Below, piece after piece: positions 1 to 12,700 of a stretch of 64,000 bases of DNA. The stretch is from Paraspadella gotoi (Eukaryota > Chaetognatha), in contig CM119266.1 of the NCBI GenBank assembly GCA_051294375.1, positions 7,522,933 to 7,586,932 on the forward strand. The letters are read 5' to 3'. The notes below the pieces were generated by a model. That model did not search any database and was not told the DNA's origin. It saw only the letters and a program-made list of their open reading frames with translations. Positions within the stretch are counted from its first letter, which is position 1, and every line of letters starts with the position of its first letter. Position numbers and translations under genes: made by a program.

Positions 1-386
1 CCGGCTCGAGGGGAGGAGGGCGCCGCGCAAGAAAGGAAGACGCCGATAGGCGCGCAGGTCGTAACTAGAGGTGAAAAAATACTGCAAATGTTGTTGCGAG
101 AGAGTAAAACTCTTAGTGAAAAATTCTTTTTGTATTAATAAACTTAGTATGTGAGTATATATTCTAATCTATCATAGAGCACGGTAGAGAGAGAGAGAAG
201 AGACGACCCGGAGACGAAGAAGGAAGGGACCATCGAGCAGAGAACACCGAGAGAATGCGGCACGCGGCATGGACGGGCTTGCCTAAGAGCTTCCATGCTC
301 TACGCTTATCGCCAGCGATTAAGCGCCTGCGAGACAATGACAGTAAGAAGAGAGAGACGAGAGAAAAGAAAGACAGATAATATATA

Positions 387-431
<45 letters not shown>

Positions 432-541
432 AAAAGGGGAGAGAAAAGAAAGAAAGTTAAAAAATAGATAGGGAAGACAGGGACTCTGAGAATGAATAAA
501 CGAGACTGAGAGAGTCTTGATTGAAAGCTTGAAGGGACCTG
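1..541. repeat. Unassigned GC/GA-rich sequence with a (GAAA)n tract
   Basis: No gene is recognisable. A GA-rich block with a pure tetranucleotide (GAAA)n run at about 387-434 follows a stretch with an ATTAATAAA-like polyadenylation motif near 137. It could be the edge of a mobile element, but I see no terminal repeats or coding domain to support this. Confidence 0.3.
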
Positions 542-1210
542 CTATGTCATTATCCTGTTTATCTTATTTATAAATTAAAAGTACAATCTTTTCCGTAAGA
601 AAACAAAACTATAAATAATATAAACTACAAAATGCAATTTATTACAAAAAGTAATGAAAATACATTGATAATTTAATAGTATAATTTTTTAATTCAAATT
701 TCAGAAAGTTAAAATTAGTGCTTTTGTTGTTTTTTTTTCTTCTAGTTTATTAAACGTCCGCAAAGTAAGGGCGCTCTGTATTAAAATTCAACGAAACGAC
801 GGACAGATGAACAGCGGTTGGAAGGAGAGTAGAGTTTTATTTTCATTTAAAAAACATGCGAATTAATAGGNNNNNNNNNNTATGTCATTATCTTGTTTAT
901 CTTGTTTATAAAGTAAAAGTACAATCTTTTCCGTAAGAAAACAAAACTATAAATAATATAAACTACAAAATGTAATTTATTACAAAAAGTAATGAAAATA
1001 CATTGTATAATTTAATAGTATAATTTTTTAATTCAAATTTCAGAAAGTTAAAATTAGTGCTTTTGTTGTTTTTTTCTTCTAGTTTCATAAACGTCCGCAA
1101 AGTAAGGGCGCTCTGTATTAAAATTCAACGAAACGACGGACAGATGAACAGCGTTTGGAAGGAGAGTAGCGTTTTATTTTCATTTAAAAAAAGTTATGCG
1201 AATTAATAGG
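542..1210 (+). repeat. Direct duplication of about 320 bp across a 10-N gap
   Basis: The segment 542-870 and the segment 881-1210 are nearly the same sequence. Both contain the stretch TTTTCCGTAAGAAAACAAAA and the stretch CGTCCGCAAAGTAAGGGCGC, with only scattered substitutions and one-base indels. They are separated by ten N (871-880). The layout suits either a real tandem duplication or one locus written twice at a badly closed gap. No reading frame is shared. Confidence 0.8.
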
Positions 1211-2000
1211 ATATTCAAATATTATATTTACGGTATAGAGTAGCAAAGCATTGTGTATTTTGTTTTGAAATATTTTAAGTAACTTTTGATGAAATATTAT
1301 TATGAGGAACAGCGTATTTTACCATCATCGACTTAAGTCCAATAACAAAAATATATATATTTTACTTAGTTTTATTCTTAAACAAATATTTCATTAAACA
1401 AATCTATTTCTTGAACTCAACTCGTGACTGTTTTTTCAGCAAAGAAAATAATCCTTCGAAAAACTGAGGCTTTTTAAACTCCTCGTTCTTCTTTGTGGTG
1501 AAGCAAAATGGGAGAAACATAGTGTAAAGATCGGCGGTTGTCAGATATTATTAAAATGATATTTAATTAATGAGCGTTTTAAGAGTGAGCCTAGATTGAA
1601 AATGGTCAAGTTTTTGATTTGGAGCTGAAGACAGAATTCCCAAAAAGAACCAATCCTCAGGGGAACAACAAGGCTAAAATAAATTGACTAAATATTCATT
1701 AACATTACGTTGTGTTTATAATAGTCATTTGACGGACGAGCTGACCGACGACCTAAATTAGCGAGTCTACGAGTTCGTTCGATTAATCTCAAATTGAAAT
1801 ACTTGTAATAACCAAATTAGGGTTTCTTTCCTAAAAAATCAAGACGGTGGACTCAACATCTTTATTCTTTCTTCGCCGGTTTACGTGTTTCGCAGTTATA
1901 CGTAAAATGGAAATATCCAAATGAAATGGTTACAACCATATACATATTTATCCTCATTTAATAAATAAGCTATCTTGCCACTGACTTTGAAAGGCTGGTT
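1211..2000. other. AT-rich intergenic sequence, nothing recognised
   Basis: I see no exon, RNA gene or clear repeat here. The sequence is AT-rich and unique in the window until the repeated promoter/exon-1 block of the FAX-like locus begins at about 2010. Confidence 0.4.
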
Positions 2001-2213
2001 GGGTGGCTTTAAGGCTCTCCATCACTCTTACAAGATATGACATAGCAATATTTTTCGAACAACGAAACTGCTTCATCCTCGTCTAATTGAAACTAATCGA
2101 AAAATCCGATTTTTTTCTCCCTCTTTTTCTCCCGTTAAACTTCTGCAATCGGTTTTAGGCCAACCGATCGACGCCTTAAATATCCTTACATTTTCTCTTC
2201 AAACACATTGAAA

Positions 2214-2690
2214 ATGGATATTTGTTCGTTTTGTTCGGCGCCCGCTGTGATCGTGGTCGTAGTTGTTTGTGTCTCTTTATCTCCTTCTTGGAAGGTATGA
2301 ATACGAATTTTAGAAGTAATAAAACGACTAATGTTTAATATTTTTAACCAATCATGTTGTATAATATTTTTAACGCCTGTTCTCATTCGTTGACTAATCA
2401 GTGGACAGTGGACAGTTATTGACATTAACTGGCCAATATTTGTTTCATATATATTTTCCTTATAATATAATAAAACAATTAATAAACATTGATAATAAAA
2501 ATAAACAATGATAAATATTAAACGCAGGAGAAATGCGGCCAAGTCACTGGACCCAACGGTTCCCAAAAAAAGGACTGTGTTGCTTCATATGTTTCCCCGG
2601 GACCAAAAAGCCCAAACCTTTCACCGTTTCCCTCAAATTGGAAATGTTTCTGCGCGTGACCAACGATACCGTAATGAAACTGTAAATTAG
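2214..2690 (+). pseudogene. Orphan copy of FAX-like exons 1 and 2
   Basis: This is a second version of the first two exons of the FAX-like gene at 4747. Exon 1 (2214-2294) begins with MDICSFCSAPAVIVV, a short polar start followed by a membrane-like hydrophobic run. Exon 2 (about 2524-2680) has the family motif TVLLHMFPR, then loses frame because one G is missing in the CGGGGACC run. The flanks are also duplicated: 2010-2805 matches 4540-5345. No exons 3-6 follow, and the copy stops at a 25-N gap (2814-2838). It may be a true partial duplication or the same locus assembled twice. One-base indels differ between the two copies, which favours sequencing error over decay. Confidence 0.75.
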
Positions 2691-2838
2691 ATCAACACTT
2701 GTCCATATTAAAAAGTCGTACTACTACGAGCTATTACCATTAGTCATAAACAACTAGCTATTAAAAATAATATGAAAATTATAACAGATTTACAACCGAT
2801 TACATCTCTCTTCNNNNNNNNNNNNNNNNNNNNNNNNN

Positions 2839-4500
2839 ATTACATTGTCAGTGGTTGCCAGTCATTTAATTTATAATTAATTAAATCCTTATCTTTTTTA
2901 CATTGCAAACTCGTCATTCTTTATTTCGTTATTTATTCCTGTTGTTTTTGTTTCTCTCTCACTCTCTCTCTCTGTTCCAACAGCTTTCACTTCTTTTACA
3001 ATCTCACTCAATCTGGCCTTACCTCGACCATCCTGACCACTATTCTGTCTCACCACTTTCGGTGGGAAAACTTTTTACCTTTTCTCTTTCTCTTCTCATC
3101 TCTCTCTCCTCTCTCACACTTCTTCTTTACACAAACTTTATTCATGAATGTCAATGTATGCTTATGCAAGGCTTGTACAGTAACAAGCCGAACGATGTCC
3201 AACTATTAATTAAAAATCTTGTTACAAAGATTCAACAATTCGTTTGTGCTTTCTTTAAATTAAATTAATTGAGAATATTTTTTATAATGTTTGCGGCTGA
3301 CTCGGAAAACAAAAATTTATAGAAAAATTTGAGGCGTGTTTTTTTGTGATAAAGAAACCTGCGTATTTTATTCAAAAATAGTAAAAGTTAAAAAATGATG
3401 TAAAATAATAACAAACAACAACGTAGTATTTACATTGCTGAAGAAAAAGGTCAGCCATAACAGATTGGGATAAAAACAGGTCATTCTTATTTGACCACTA
3501 CCTTTTACTCACGGCTCACTAAAGACAAAGACTTCGTCTGTCTTTATCGTCATTGTATTCATCGTCGGTTGTCGTCTTTGGTTCAAAATCATTTGAGCTC
3601 CCAAATGTTTGATGTTATTATTTCAAGTAATTATATGTAAAATAATTTATTTTTTTTTCAATTAATTAATCAATTACCATTACCCGTTAATGCATCGTGG
3701 GCCAGATCCGGCATTGTTTGCTCAAACTTTTATTAATAATTTTGATTTATTTATTTCTATATTATTTATTACTTTTTTATTTGCTTTTTGTTCAGGCAAA
3801 GGGGAAAAAAAAAGAAGATAGAGAGGAGAGTGTGTGTTAGAGATTTAAGTATGCTATAAGGCATTGAATATTATGCAATATGCCCAATAAAACAGATCAA
3901 TCCTTTTGGTTTAAACTTGTTCTGTAACATGAAAAATGTTATGGAATTTTAAAAAAAAGACTTAAATTTTAAAAGAAAAAATAATAAAAATATAAAAAAA
4001 AATTTTTAGTTTTATAGAATTAAAAAGTTTAATCTAAATTTAAATTTAAGTTAATTACAGTTTTTTTCCAGATAGAACAAAATCTTTTTTTAGCTCAGAT
4101 TATTTGAATATATTAATAAGATAATTATACAAAATAAATATTAATTTGTTATTAGATGTTCTCGACCAAAGAGGAAAAGAGAATAAAAGGAGAAACAAAA
4201 AAATGAAACGAGAGAATAAGCAAAAGTTAATAAGAAAAATTAGAGCCAAACAATTTAAATGCTTGAAACAAATAAATAATTGGAAAAAAATTTTAAGAAG
4301 AAAAATCAAAGAAAGAGCAGGGGTTGCAAGATTTAATACATTAAAATACCTTCCATTTCCAACCCAATAAAAACAAATGACCAGGAAGCCGAAACACGCC
4401 AGGGGTTTTATAGCTTCCGGGTTCCAATCCTTTATTCTCAATTTTTTCCTCATCGCCTCCCCGTTTCGGTTCTTCAAAAAATCGGCCGCTTCCACAGTGT
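2839..4500. other. Intergenic region with CT-rich and AT-rich stretches
   Basis: Open frames here encode Leu/Ser-rich or Lys-rich strings that reflect pyrimidine-rich (2940-3130) or A-rich (4140-4360) composition. No domain, splice pattern or RNA gene is seen. Confidence 0.4.
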
Positions 4501-4746
4501 TTCGGTTTCGCTTTCCGGATCGGCGTTCACATCTCTGGTTTAAGGCCTCCATCACTCTTACAAGATAATGACATAGCAATATTTTTCGAACAACGAAACT
4601 GCTTCATCCTCGTCTAATTGAAACTAATCGAAAAATCCGATTTTTTTTCTCCCTTTTCTTTTCCCGTTAAACTTTCTCCAATCGGTTTTAGGCCAACCGA
4701 TCGACGCCTTAAATATCCTTACATTTTCTCTTCAAACACATTGAAA

Positions 4747-7125
4747 ATGGATATTTGTTCGTTTTGTTCGGCGCCCGCTGTAATCGTGGTGTGTCGTAGT
4801 TGTTGTGTCTCTTTATTCTCCTCTTGGAAGGTATGAATACGAAGTTTTAAAGTAATAAAACGACTAATGTTTAATTATTTCAAACCAATCGTGTTGTATA
4901 ATATTTTTAACGCCTGTTCTCATTCGTTGACTAATCAGTGGACAGTGGACATTATTGACATAACTGGCCAATTTTGTTTATATATTATTTTCCTTATAAT
5001 TAATAAAACATTAATAAACATTGATAATAAAAATAAAGACAATGATAAAATATTAAACGCAGGAGAAAATGCGGCCAAGTCACTGGACCAACGGTTCCCA
5101 AAGGACTGTGGCTTGCTGTTGCTTCATATGTTTCCCCGGGGACCAAAAGCGCCAAACCTTTCACCGTTTCCCATCAAATTGGAAATGTTTCTGCGCGTGA
5201 CCAAGATACCGTAATGAAACTGTAAATTAGATCAACACTTGTCCATATTAAAAAGTCCGTACTACTACCGGCTATTACCATTAGTCATAAACAACTAGCT
5301 ATTAAAATAGATATGAGAATTATAACAGATTTACAAACCGATACAAAATTTCGAAACCACCCAGCTTGCGTAACATGTAATGAAAACAATTTTTTCAGTG
5401 ACTAATCTTTAATTATTTCAAAATCTTGCGTCTATTAAAATCTTAAATCTTTAAATCTCGATTTTTTAATTCTAAATCTTTAATCCTTAAAATCTTAAAA
5501 TTTTAAATTCCTTTTCAGCTACATTTGCGACTTTAAAGACTTCATGTCCTCAAAAGGCAAAAGTCCGTGGATGCAACTCAACGGGGAAACGACTGCCGAT
5601 TCCCAGTTTTGCATCGATCGATTAAAGAGAGAAATCGGAGTCGACTTGGACGAGCATCTCTCTAGGAGGGAGAAAGCCATTTCCAGGGCGTTTCTGGCTG
5701 TGAGTCTGGGGTTGTATTTTAATCGCCTGGTTGACAAGCATTACCTAAATTTATTTATAGAATAATTTTTATTTGTTTTGGACTTATCTTGTTGTTGCGT
5801 TTGAGATTAGAATCAAATGGAAAAGTTTTGTTTTGTTTGCAGACAACGATTCATTGAAGTTAATTCGTTGTCTGCAAAGTGCAAACAAAACAATTTTTTT
5901 TATTTGATTCAAGATTAATTTTTTTAAAGATCTAATTTTTTCCTCTTCGTGACATCTGTAATCGGGCATTGCATTAGTTCACCCCGCCTATAAGCAAGAC
6001 ACTTTCAGTTGCGACCCGGTGGCTCAGTGAGTAAAGCCATCAGCGAGGTACCGGGTTCAAACCTACCCTGCGGGAAGCCTGAGGACGGCCGTAAACCGCC
6101 TTGGGGCGTGGAAAACCCCCAAGCCTGGTTCGAAGCCCAAGACCCCTTTTCATGGCTGTTTGAGAGGGTTAAAAAGTTGAGGATAGTCATCTTCAGCCTA
6201 CTTTGCGCCTTATCCAATATCCATAGGTCAACTTAATGTCAACATCTCATGTCACATGATCATTGATCATTAATAATCTTCCGTCTCCTTCAGCTCATCG
6301 AAGATTGCTTTTACTGGACGCTACTCACCAGCCGTTGGGTTCGAGCCTCCGACAATTTGCTGAAATATTTTCCGATTCATCATCGTCTCATCATCAGAAT
6401 GACATCGATTCCAAATTTGAGGAAACAGTCCTGGATGCAAGGTAAACTTACCAGTGATGATGATCTCACTACCTCACTTACCCGCTTTACTCCAAGGTAT
6501 GGGTCGTCATTCTCGCGAGGAGCAGTGGGAAATCTTCAAAAGCTGCATGGACTCACTCAGCGATTACATGGGCGATAAACCTTACCTTATGGGAGAGAAA
6601 ATATCGGAGGTGGAGGACGAGGACTTGAAGTTCACAAATTGTGAAAAACAAAAAAAGTATTTTGTTATAAAAGAAATGATTGAAGATCATCACAGGAAAA
6701 TGACCAGTGAGTGGATCTGGAATGACCAAATGGGTTTGCCTTCTTTGGCTTTTCCCCTCTTTTTCATTGCTAGATTGACCAATCAGAGATTATATTGAAA
6801 ATTTGCAAGATTACATTTTTTACTAAATTAGACTATATATTAAAGTTACGTCTGGAAAAATCATATGCAAATATTTTTTAACAAGTGAAGGGGTCATGTA
6901 TTATTACCTAATTAGTAGTGGTTCTTTTAAACCCTCGTCATATTTTTTATAGATCGATCTGCAGTCTTCTTTGGTCTCATGGTTGCAAATTATCTATCAC
7001 TGACTTTGAAGACGAGTTCACAAGGTTACGGTGAAGTCGTCACTGTCCTTTAATCTTGTCAACTTTTTGTGTAAGGAATCAGAAAGACTTTCTGCGGTCT
7101 TGACTCACAGGATTCTTGCCGAATA
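4747..7125 (+). CDS. FAX/CDR-like glutathione S-transferase-fold protein, last exon frameshifted
   Basis: Exons placed from splice sites and frame: 4747-4830, 5063-5210, 5519-5699, 6294-6441, 6497-6609 and 6953 to about 7125. Exon 1 encodes a start and a hydrophobic N-terminal anchor. Exon 2 has MFPRGPKAPNLSPFPIKLE, the thioredoxin-like N domain signature of failed-axon-connections/CDR proteins. Exon 3 has SSKGKSPWMQLNGETTADSQ. Exon 4 has FYWTLLTSRWV and exon 5 has GMGRHSREEQWE and GDKPYLMGEK, both typical of the GST-C-like helical domain. This family is related to metaxins. C. elegans CDR members are cadmium-inducible and lysosomal, and Drosophila Fax acts in axon development, so the substrate here is unknown. 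Exon 6 aligns with 9995-10159 of the downstream paralogue only if several one-base indels are allowed. Exons 1 and 2 also need single-base corrections. The gene is either decaying or carries uncorrected sequence errors. Confidence 0.8.
5957..6240 (+). repeat. tRNA-derived SINE-like element, family 1
   Basis: This intronic element lies between exons 3 and 4 of the FAX-like gene. It has a polymerase III A-box-like stretch, TGGCTCAGTGAGTAAAGCC (about 6020), and a B-box-like GGGTTCAAACC (about 6053). A related copy lies at 59087-59375, and an inverted fragment at about 11770-11870. The shared tail includes CCGCCTTGGGG and GGAAAACCC. A tRNA-derived SINE is the best explanation. Confidence 0.7.
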
Positions 7126-7936
7126 ATGGGACATATTATGGAATCCAGGTATGTCATGTAATATTGTTATTTGTTTTTAATTCTGTTGAAATTGTTAAAG
7201 GATTATGGGAATTTCTTTTATGCATTAAATAATATTTTAAAGTCTTAGCCTATTTGTCTACTCATGCTAATAAAAACAGTTTTGTTGTTATTGGTTTAAT
7301 TTAAATTAAACAAACAAGAGAAGCCAGAAGTTTTTACAAGTGCAAAAATAAATGAAAGTGAAAAATTTAAGCAAAAAGATTTTAGTCATAACAATAATAA
7401 TAATTAAATTATAAATCAATAGAAAACTATGCTGTCAAAAAAAATCTTAACTTCGCTTTTTGGAAAAGTAATAACGCCTTTTGAGTTATTTATCTGGCAA
7501 CAGCCGGAGTTGCTCGTTGATGCCCATTGGAGCATGGGGCATTCTCACTGTTGGCTTTTGGCGGCTTCCGACCCCAGAAGACTCCTCCAGTCACTGGCGC
7601 TGGTTACCCCTAGGACGGTCTCCGCGTTTGCCAGACGCAGGGAAGTCTGAGTGAGGACTGTGGATTGGAACACTACTGTGTACTGAGTTATGGTGTGTTC
7701 CCCGTCTTTTGAGCAATGATCTCAGGCTGAAGGCTGGTTAGACGTGAGGCCGATTGTGGATATACCGCCACAATTGCCTTTATTTCATATCTTTTTATTT
7801 TATCCCAAAAGAGAGCAAAAATGACAAAGGATTCAAAAACAAAAGATCTAAACAAGAAATAATTATTGTTAGAGTTTTTAAAACTTAAATATTCATAAGC
7901 TGATAGAATTTTGTTCATCAGAGCTGATTGAAAAGT
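7126..7936. other. Intergenic spacer with a GC-rich island at 7490-7780
   Basis: The spacer separates the two FAX-like genes. A GC-rich stretch at 7490-7780 stands out from AT-rich flanks and is probably a mobile-element remnant. It contains no recognisable protein domain and I did not find another copy in this window. Confidence 0.35.

Positions 7937-8005
<69 letters not shown>
7937..8005. repeat. (CT)n microsatellite
   Basis: A pure CT dinucleotide run of about 34 units, about 100 bp upstream of the start codon of the second FAX-like gene, so it may lie in its promoter or 5' untranslated region. Confidence 0.95.
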
Positions 8006-8009
<4 letters not shown>

Positions 8010-8111
8010 CTTCTGTCGTCTGCTCTTACGATTCAAAACCGGTTCTGAAATGTATTACTTGTCAACATTTATTAGTTGTATAAACATTACCTACTCGACT
8101 AACAAAACAGG

Positions 8112-10159
8112 ATGGATCTCAGTTCCTTTTGCTCGGCGCCCGTTATAGGCTTGGCCGTCGTCGTCGTTCCCGTCTCACTCTATTTTCTATTTGGCAGGTA
8201 GTTAATAAGTGAGAAATATAAAATATAATTAATTAAGTTTCTTAAAAAACTAATCATTTCTTGAGAAGAAAATCGGCCAAGAAGCTGGACCCAACACTCC
8301 CCAAAGGGACTGTGTTGCTTCATATGTTTCCCCGGGGACCAAAAGCGCCTAACCTTTCACCGTTGCCCATCAAACTGGAGATGTTTTTGCGCGTGAACAA
8401 GATACCGTAATATGTTTGTGTATATAATTATATAATGTTAGCTCACTAAAAGTCAAATACTACAGTTTCTAACTACCTGTATTCCTTTTGGGCTTATTTA
8501 TTATTAATTGACAATTAATAGTAAATTGATAGAAAGAGTTGATAATAATACAGTACCTAGAAAATAAATCATTCATTTTGATATAAAACTTTTAAACTTT
8601 AAACTTTTAACTGCAGCTATAAATGCGACTACAAAGACTTCATGTCCTCAAAAGGCAAATGTCCTTGGATGCAATTCAATGGCGAAGCGACGGCTGACTC
8701 TCAGTTTTGCATCGAGAGGCTGAAGAGAGAATTGAACATCGACATGAACGGGCATCTCTCCTTAGAGGAAAAGGCCGTTTCAAGGGCATTTGTTGCCGTG
8801 AGTTAAAAGATTGACAAGTTTACTTTTAGCATGTTTTTTCATTGCCAAAAACCAATGAACTCTTAATCCAATCTCAGTTGTTATTCATATTCAAATTTAA
8901 TGGTAAATTCACGCAAAAACATATCAATTAGACAAGAATAAAATTAATTTTGTGATCACATGACCGTATTTTTAAGTGAACAAACTGCTGCGGTTTGAAA
9001 CTTTACAAAACAATTAACTAACAAAAGACTTATATATCTGCACAAGAATTTACTTAACGCTAATCAAATAAATATATTATGATATCTAAGCATGATCAAA
9101 AGTTTTTTCACCTTTTCTAAACACAACCAATGACTAACCTTGCGCCCATGACTGTTTCTTCAGCTGGGGACTAAAACGACATTCATGATGAAAGCCAGCA
9201 GCTTTGGAAACCTAAAGGCTTTCAAGGTGCGCTCGGGTGCGAGGCGGTCCAGCGGCTACAGGCAAGGGGCCAGTAGAGACAGTCCTCTATAAGCTAAAAA
9301 AAAAGATGAAATTATTGTTAAAATTCTTGTAAAACATTTTTAATATTTCAAACTGATTAGTTCTAAAAAGATATATGCCTAAAAATCTGAATAATATCTT
9401 ATTTCTTGAAGATATCTAAGTTCAATTTATTTGAAATTTTTGGANNNNNNNNNNNNNNNNNNNNNNNNNNNNNNNNNNNNNNNNNNNNNNNNNNNNNNNN
9501 NNNNNNNNNNNNNNNNNNNNNNNNNNNNNNNNNNNNNNNNNNNNNNNNNNNNNNNNNNNNNNNNNNAGGTAAGGAGTCGGCAATTAGTTATCTATGAATA
9601 AAAATATTTGAATATGACTGAATTAAATGCAAAGTTTTTAGCTTAGTTGGCTTAATTGATATATATTTTTGAACATGGTTGGCCAACTATTTTATTTAAC
9701 TATGGTTGATAAAATATATATGATTTCAACTGAGGATGACTAATTAGTACAGTTAATTGAATCTTGCTGCACAAAACAAAACAAAACATGCTTGTGACAT
9801 GTTTTATAATTTGTCTCTGCAAAGGAATATTTTTGTTTTTCGCGACTAAATTTATTATTGACATAGTAGCAGACATATTTTAAACAGTTTTCTGTTCTTT
9901 ATTGTGATTTTGTCATAGTGTCCTAATATTTTACATTATACAATATACATTTAACAGTCAAATTTTTCTTTCTAACTCTCCTGCCTTTATTCAGGTGGAC
10001 TGCACGCTCTTCGGTTCCATGGTGCAGATCGTGTATCACGATCTCGAGGACGAAGTTCACAAAGATTACGTGAAACTTCACTGTCCGAATCTCATCGATT
10101 TCGTGAAGAGAATCAAGAACGAATTTTGGGCGGAGACTAAATACTTTAAGGAGGAGTGA
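8112..10159 (+). CDS. FAX/CDR-like glutathione S-transferase-fold protein, second copy
   Basis: Exons: 8112-8197 (phase 2 donor), 8266-8406, 8617-8797 and the last exon 9995-10159, which ends in TGA. Exon 1 gives MDLSSFCSAPVIGLAVVVVP, a short start and membrane anchor. Exon 2 has GTVLLHMFPRGPKAPNL, exon 3 has SSKGKCPWMQFNGEATADSQ, and the last exon begins VDCTLFGSMVQIVYHDLED, the start of the C-terminal GST-like helices. The two exons equivalent to 6294-6441 and 6497-6609 of the upstream paralogue are not visible. A 122-N gap (9445-9566) is followed directly by AGGTAAGG, which looks like the donor of the missing exon 5. The polyadenylation signal AATAAA is at 10297-10302. Frames here are clean, unlike the upstream copy. 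Substrate and exact role are unknown; family members are membrane-anchored GST-like proteins. Confidence 0.85.
9171..9291 (+). other. Orphan open segment after a good splice acceptor
   Basis: Directly after TTTCTTCAG there is an open frame in the phase expected for exon 4 of the surrounding FAX-like gene. It reads LGTKTTFMMKASSFGNLKAF and continues to a stop at about 9291. It does not resemble exon 4 of the paralogue (LIEDCFYWTLL). It could be an alternative terminal exon, a chance frame or a repeat fragment. Confidence 0.25.
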
Positions 10160-10296
10160 AAAGGGGGGTGTAAAGAATCTGGGATTTTGTGGTCGTCATA
10201 AAAGAAATATATGTTTTAACATATTCGTTGTAAACATAGTTTAAGTCACGGTTCCGTACTCAAGTGTGGGTCTGTCTGGATGTGGTTATTCCGTTA

Positions 10297-10302
10297 AATA
10301 AA
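10297..10302 (+). terminator. Polyadenylation signal AATAAA of the second FAX-like gene
   Basis: A canonical AATAAA lies 138 bp after the stop codon at 10157-10159, before an AT dinucleotide run, and 240 bp upstream of the P450 start codon. Confidence 0.65.
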
Positions 10303-10542
10303 GTAATATTATATATATATATAAAATATAAAATATAAAATATCGGCGTGAAAGTAGAAAACGAAATAGAAAACAAAAGACACTCGAATCTCTAAGCAAA
10401 CAGAGAGTCGAAGCTAATCCCGTTCAACTTTAAAAACCAGTGCGGATCAAGTTCCAGAACCTAACTGTTTCAATATCAAGCTTTGTCTCGGTTCCCTTTA
10501 TATCATAGTCAATAAAAACACTGACTGGCGTCTCGCACCGAC

Positions 10543-12610
10543 ATGTCGTTTGTCGTCGTCGTCCTCGCCGTCATCGTCGTCGCTCTGTTGCTACGAAAAA
10601 TGGTCAACCGGGGACCGAAATGTGACGTTCCGCTCGTTGACTTTGGAGACAAATCTCACTGGCTGCTCGGGTTGATGAGAGTTCCGGTGAGTAGGGACAG
10701 GACTTGTAACTGTTTGAAACAGAAATAAATGTTACACAGTTGCTTACTTACTTGAAAGTTCTCTGAATCAATCTAAATTACAACAATATTACTTATTATA
10801 TAATTAATTATTTTATCGCATACTTTTCATGAGTCTACGATTAATGTTCATTCTGTCAGTGAGTTTAACAGAAGTTACAATATGAACTTTATTAGGTTAT
10901 AAAAATGTCCGTATAGTTCGCCAGTCTGTTTTCGTATTATATAAATGATTTGGAATACCATGTCTTATTCATGCCGGGCGAAAAATGAAAATTGACTCAA
11001 ATTATGCAACAGAGGGAAAGACATCTAGGACCATTAGTTTATAAGTTTATACTATTACGTTAAATATTATATTATGGTGGACTAAAATCCACCAACCGTT
11101 CATCAGTGGCCATTGGTGACGGAGGCAAGTCGTTCGCCTCCCAACCTAAAAGTCGGGGTTTTAGCCCGGTGGCCACCGAGCAGTTAAGAGGAACGGGGCG
11201 CTTAACCCCCCTGTAACACGGTGTTACAGCCTGATCCGAAGCTCAGGGACTGCTTATATTGAACGGTTCTGCCACTAACACATAACATTAATCACTGATC
11301 TCTTCAATATAAAAAAATTGTCAACTCTGCAGAATATTTACCAAGTAGGCCTTATAACTATAGTACTGCGCAGATTTTAACAGCTCACTCACCCACCCAC
11401 CCCTACCTCTTCAACAACCTCGTCCAGTTCGAAAAGTTCGCCGTGATTGTGACGGAGAAGTCCCGCACCGTCGGCCCGCTCTTTCGGTTTCACTTCGTCC
11501 CTTGGGTCGACTCTTCGATCGTCGTCGTCAACGACCTCGAGATGATGAAGGAGATGTTCAGTCGGAAGGAGTTCGCGTCCAGGGATCCAGTGGAGGATGC
11601 GGGGGTGCACATGCTCAATCCCAATAAGAAAGGTTGTGGTTGGAAAGATGGGAGGTAGACGATGTGATCGTGGATAGGTTGGTTGTGATTATGCGGGTTT
11701 ACTTATTGGTATTACTAATTAGTAATAATCGAGGATAACTCTTTACATTTATCAATGAATTGTGGATATAAGGCGCCTGTGGAAAGGGGAAATTAGCCTT
11801 GGGGGTTTTCCACGCCCACAGTGCGGTTTAAAGCCGTTTACACTGTTTACGGAGTAGGCAACTGTTTGGGTTTAATAACGGTAGGAAAATATGGTTTTAA
11901 TTAATGAGCTGTTAATTTTGTCGTATAGACATCTTATATTAGATGTCTTGCACTGTCAAATTTTTTTATATGAATAATACAATATGCCCTAATTTTCAGG
12001 GATAATTCTCCAAGACTACACTCCAGTTTGGAAGAATCTGCACAAATTGTCCCTCTCGATCCTCAACTCCTTCGGGTTTGGAAAGCAATCAATGGAAATA
12101 AAGGTTTTAAAATCAATCAATCAATCAATCAATCAATTGATTATCCTAAAAAACACACATTACACCCCATTACTCCTCCAATCATTTTGACATAACATTC
12201 AATAAGAAACACAATCTACCCCCGAATCAATCAATCAATTAATCAATCAATCAATCAATAGATTATCCTAAAAACACACACATTACACCCCATTACTCCT
12301 CCAATCATTTTGACATAACATTGAATAAGAAACACTACCCCCGAATCAATCAATCAATCAATCAATCATTCCATCCGCAAGGTCTTGGAGGAAGCGGACG
12401 CTCTCGTCTCGGCGATGCTCTCCATCGAAGACGCCTTCGCCCCTGACGACCTCATCCGCGTCGCCGTCTCCAACGTCACCTGCAAACTCGTCTTCAGTGA
12501 GAGATCTGAGATCCGGCGCGGATCAGCGCTGCACGCATCGCTGTTAGTCGCCAGCGGAGCGTTCTTCGATCTATCCAACGATCCGGTCTTACATTTTGTG
12601 GCCGAGGTAA

Positions 12611-12700
<90 letters not shown>

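Noticed and set aside
4100-4579. A 159-codon minus-strand frame
   Set aside because: AT-rich, with no domain, no splice partner and overlap with a dispersed repeat. Probably chance.
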